A stretch of 64,000 nt of DNA from Pseudoscleropodium purum (taxonomy: Eukaryota > Streptophyta > Bryopsida > Hypnales > Brachytheciaceae), in the NCBI GenBank assembly GCA_963969395.1, contig OZ017801.1, forward strand, positions 19,721,611 through 19,785,610, given 5' to 3'. Shown here piece after piece: positions 59,569-64,000 of this stretch (position 1 is the stretch's first letter; each line of letters begins with the position of its first letter). The notes below the pieces were generated by a model that saw only the letters and a list, made by a program, of their open reading frames with translations, was not told the DNA's origin and ran no database searches. The position numbers were made by a program, and so were the translations under genes.

Positions 59569-62500
59569 AATATTTCTGTAGAGGGGCCTTTTCGAAGTGA
59601 CTCCAGTTGGGTAATCAATTAGTGTACGATTACGTGAATATCCTTTAGCATTTCCAGCTGTAGCACTCATTGCTGTTTGGTTTGGTGCTTCTACTTGCTA
59701 GTTTTGGAGTATCATACAATTGGTTTCGCCATATCACGGCATGATTCTTGTCATTACCCAACTGGGCTTTATTTTCTTTAATATATATGTTAAGTCGTCC
59801 AGAAACCATCTACCATCTATTTTGTGTCCAATCCTCTCAAATCAAATCCAGGTTGGGATGGGACGAGTGGGGACTTGATGTGTAATGTGGTTTGTCACTT
59901 CACATTTCCAACAATAGAATACAACAAATAGAACATGATTTGGTTGTATTTGTAATATGCCTTGAAAGGATGAGACCAAAATATATTGCCAAAAGTGACT
60001 TGATTTTTTATTTTTGGACCAATAGGTGCATCAATCTTAATTTCTAAATTAACCCTTTAACTCTTGAGTGCCCAAGAGCAAATTCAGTGAAATCTATTCA
60101 AACTTTCTCCTAAGAAGAGATCCACATAATCCAACCATACCAATTGGTAGTCAAGAGAGATCTAGAAGGTTTGGCCTCTAGGGCACTCAAGGGTTAAGTC
60201 TAGTATCCTCTTGGGGAACAAAATGGATTTTAAGTAGGTTCCTATGGTTTCAATTTTTTAAACTTTTTTTGAAGATTGGAAAATACATTAGTATTCTGTG
60301 AGTTTAATTATTACAAAAATTGATGCATGAGAATAAAAGTTACGTCATTCTTAGTCCAAAATAGAGTTTATTGATAATACAAATTAAATCATAGAATGTC
60401 AAAATAAAATTTTCAAAATTTTGTTTCTCATAGAAAGTAATTTTGTGTACATGAAAGGATTTGATTCATTCCTTTTGGACTAGTGATGAGAAAGTTGTAA
60501 ACAATCTTGTTTTGTGAGCAATCTAAACATCTTTTTGATAAAATAATTTATGGGATTCTATTTTAAACTCAATATTTTACATTTAAAAAAATAAAAAGGT
60601 CCACTTAATTTATTTTGCTTTTTAGAACAATCAAACCATTGGGATTATGGTGTTTCAAGTTTCAACTCCATTTTAGACCTACTATATTAAAGATTTATTT
60701 TTCCTTCAATCTTGTATTTGCTTCTAATAAAGAATTTTTTAAATCTAAATTTTTTATAATATTGTAGAAAACATGTAGTATTCTATGAAACAACCAATTA
60801 TGTGATTGACTTGCTACAATTTGGCACAATAAGTGACTCACAATCATGTCACCAATATTGAAAGTACACCAAGTTGGTATGTGAAGAAGAAATGAGAATC
60901 ACTTCATCAACTTTTTTTTTCATTTTGTCATAGTAAAAAAACCAAAAAAATTACACTTCCTAGATCCTACTAATGGATTCAAAAAAACAAATTACTCAAA
61001 GGAATTGTTTGCAAGAGTAGTAGTATTGCTTGTAGTTGCTACTATTGTTTTTAGTAAAAAAATTATTTTCAACCATACCGTTAGTAAATAATTACCGTTA
61101 ATATTTTCTTAGCACTATCAATTGATTTTAGCTAATGTAGCAATTGCTTAGGTAGACCAAAAATATTGCTCACTATCAAACAAAAATTAAGTTACATGAA
61201 TTGTAGTGCCACTTTCAATAAAGAAAAAACTATTGTCCATACTCCAATTTTTAAAGGGGCACTATTGACCTACAAAAGTCATAGAAAAGCTATATGCCAA
61301 ATAATTTGGAATGAATCTTCGACTTTATCAAAAAAATAGAAGACTTTAATAACCAAATTTGGTGTCTTAGCCACTTTGCCAAATCCCACATTCCCACCCG
61401 ATATCCAATTACTTCTATATGAATCTAAGTTTTTAGTATCCACTATTGGACTTGTTTGTTATCTATTAAAGATGTTTAGGTTTTGATTTCATTCCAAGGT
61501 TAATGATATCACATTTATGACACATTTAGCCTTCGAAAGACATGAGACTGGCTATTTCAAGATAGATTGTCCAGTGAAGGGGTAGATGTCTAGTCACATT
61601 GTCCCTTGAAGAGCTGAATTTAAGAATGGCCACAAACTAGTGTTTCTAAAATTGAAAAAAAGTCAAAAATTTGAAACTCAATTTTAAAATATTTTTTTAT
61701 TTCAAAATTCATCTCAAAGATCTTTCAAAAATCTATAGTAGAATAATAACATGATGTGCTATTACTTCATATTTAAAAATGCCTCAAATGCTAAATATCA
61801 TCATTGGCATATCTATAATATTAATTATTTATTTTTTCTTTTGAGTTTGCACCTACTTTTTACTATGATGGAATCTTTCAAATTATATTGTTCTCAAAGA
61901 TTTTTCAAAGAATGAAAGTCAAGATTTAAAATAAAATTATCTACCATCTTCTTTATTCAATTCTTCAGTAGTAAAAGAAAATTATATTTTAGATTTATAT
62001 TTTCATAATTTTAAATTTCAAAAAAATTGAAAGTCTAATAAACTGATATATCAATGTGCTAAGCAAATCGATTTTATTTACTTTGACTCTTTGAGTGCAA
62101 ATAAATTATACAATGTATTTGAATAAAAGTTTTCGGAATTTCTTCCATGCATTCTCATGCAAATTTGGTGCAAGATTATATACTAAAATATAGGTGCTTG
62201 CAAGAATCACTATTCCTTAATTATATCACACATAGCGTGTCAATTATATCTTCTATCATAGCTTCTAAAATGTAGAGTCAATGGACCTGAACTTTAAAGC
62301 AAAGATGGGTAGCAATTTTTTTGTTATAGAAAAGATTTTTGAAGATTTTTTTAATTCATTTAATATTTTAAAAATTAATTTTCCTAATTTATCACAATTT
62401 AAATTTTTATAGTTGAGTATCTAGAATTATCATTACAAAGGTGAACTTCTAGGAATATATTCCCACAATAGGCATATGTTTGTAGTGCAAGGGACAACTA

Positions 62501-64000
62501 GAAATAGCAAATTTCAAATCTTTAATATGGGTGCAAAAAAGGCTCTCCTACATACAAATTTTTAGACACTTCAAAACATTTTTCATTATACTTTCGAGAA
62601 GATCTTATCTTTGAAAAGTTTTGACGAACGGCCAATTTTTATTTTTATTTTTGAATGTTTCTACTATTTTCTAATAAAATAAACATCAAAATTTCTATTT
62701 TTAAAAAAAATTTCAAATAAATTTTTTTAGATATCAAATTTCAGGGATATATTATTTTTAATATTATACTAATTATACATTTTTAAATGAATTTTTTTTC
62801 AAATTATCATAGTACATTGGAAAAGGCCCCAAATGCCACAAAATTGACTAGTGTGTCTAACTTGCAAGCACCCATATGCAATGAATATTTTTTTAATATT
62901 TTTTGCTCTTTGCACTATCAATTATAGTTTGGGTGATTTATGATAAAAATTAGTCATAGAACTTTAGGAATTCAAATTTTGAACTATTATCATTGAAGTC
63001 AATGGTCATTGTACACTCAAGCCTCTTTTATTTGACCCTCTCTTAGTTCCTAAAGGTTCAACGCTTTTTTTGCCAAAAAACACTCAAAATTGCTATTTTT
63101 GTTATAAAGTGTACAAAAATTTGAAAAATTGGGGTTTCTTGCACATCTAACCTTAGGATCTTACACGAACTAGTATTAAAATGTGTGGAAATCTTGTAAA
63201 GAAAACAAGTTTTTTTGTACATTGTAGGACTAGATTATTTGACTTTGAACCTTCTTAACTTAAAGTTTTTGTACTATAGAGTTTTGGAGTTTAGATCTTT
63301 GTGGTAAAAAATTGAGTTGAGAATCTAGGAAAAAAAATTTTAACTTTATTTTCATTCTTAAAAAATTGTTGAATAGAAATAGATACAAGATAGAAGGAAA
63401 CCTTAATTCTTAATATCTCTAAGATGGAATTAAAACGCACTAATTTCAATGGTGAGATTGTTCTAGACAAAAAAACTAAACTATGTAGAATTTCTTTTTT
63501 TTGAAAAATTCCAAAAATTGCATTAAAAAATGATTCCTATAAGTGTTTTTTTTTAAGAAGATGCTCTAGTTGCTTGAAAAAAAAGATTGTCCAAAATCTT
63601 TTGTCACATCACTTTTCCAAATGAAAAGAATCAAAGCTTTCAACATAGACAAATTTTTACTACCCAAACTTCCATATTTTTAGCTTATTTGAGCATAGCT
63701 TTTGTTCTTGGGCACTAATTGACAAAAACAAAAACAAACTATGTTTCCATAAAGCTAATCAATTTTTCTATGTACTAAAAAAGTTTCAAAAAATTAAAAA
63801 AAAAATTGAGACTGTAGGTACTTGCCTGAAATTCAATCTGTCCCTTGAAGGGACAATGGTCCTTTAGGAGTTAAAAGACATTTTGGAATATCATGAATAC
63901 TTGCCATACTATCATTCTTTGGAATATACTTGCTTCACATTTAAACAAAATAATTTGTAATATAACAATCTCCTCAATAGTCAAATTAAGATTTTTATAG
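59569..64000. other. HUB 3' region and AT-rich repeat block
   Basis: Following the HUB 3' side (to about 59850), the remaining 4.1 kb is AT-rich without a recognisable gene. It contains a short inverted-repeat segment (60048-60198) and a further repeat edge near 63840-63875 (cccttgaagggacaatgg...). No coding evidence on either strand. Confidence 0.6.
60048..60198. repeat. Small inverted-terminal segment (about 150 bp)
   Basis: Left end attaaccctttaactcttga, then gtgccc. The right end (gggcactcaagggttaag) is its inverted counterpart over about 25 bp with gaps. It may be a very short non-autonomous element of the TTAACCC-end family. Confidence 0.45.

Noticed and set aside
1..64000. CRISPR arrays, tRNA and rRNA genes
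   Set aside because: No regularly spaced short repeats with unique spacers and no tRNA or rRNA signature noticed. The gene structure is eukaryotic.

Overview
This is nuclear DNA from a land plant. The genes are intron-rich (2 to 19 coding exons) with plant-type products: HUB/BRE1 ubiquitin ligase, long-form RNase Z, SURF1, the 14 kDa subunit of complex III, and an R2 subunit of ribonucleotide reductase. Interstitial TTTAGGG (plant telomere-type) repeats are present. Compact gene islands alternate with very AT-rich gene-free blocks. This would fit a bryophyte such as a moss, but I cannot fix the species from sequence alone.

Layout. (1) 1-3296 (-): 5' part of SURF1, running off the left edge. 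(2) 4470-9847 (+): a 7-exon gene for an uncharacterised helical plant protein, head-to-head with SURF1. (3) 11467-13846 (+): ribonucleotide reductase R2, 9 exons. (4) 14641-17265: a rearranged block made of a direct copy of the gene-2 upstream region fused to a start-less, truncated SURF1 copy. It ends about 30 bp before DPH7 (17295-18837, +). (5) 19384-21560: a shortened copy of the 5' half of RNase Z, lying between two older direct repeats. (6) 22125-24510 (-): NO66-type JmjC oxygenase. (7) about 25.2-34.5 kb: AT-rich repeats, no gene. (8) 35295-42797 (-): complete 14-exon tRNase Z. (9) 45078-46938 (+): complex III 14 kDa subunit (QCR7). (10) about 46.9-49.9 kb: AT-rich repeat block. (11) 52078-59568 (+): complete 19-exon HUB/BRE1 RING E3 ligase. 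(12) 59.6-64 kb: AT-rich repeats.

The genes are ordinary housekeeping genes (mitochondrial respiration, tRNA 3' processing, dNTP synthesis, diphthamide synthesis, chromatin ubiquitination and oxygenation) and do not form a pathway. The notable signal is local segmental duplication that repeatedly moved gene 5' regions. SURF1 has an inverted, broken second copy. RNase Z has a direct, exon-deleted second copy. About 918 bp of leader/promoter-like sequence lies in inverted orientation upstream of both RNase Z and HUB. A gene-2 upstream region was copied in front of the SURF1 pseudogene. The AT-rich blocks contain non-coding segments whose termini resemble the inverted motif TTAACCCCTAAA.

Exon boundaries were derived by hand from reading frame, GT/AG sites and family knowledge. 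No alignment or database search was run.
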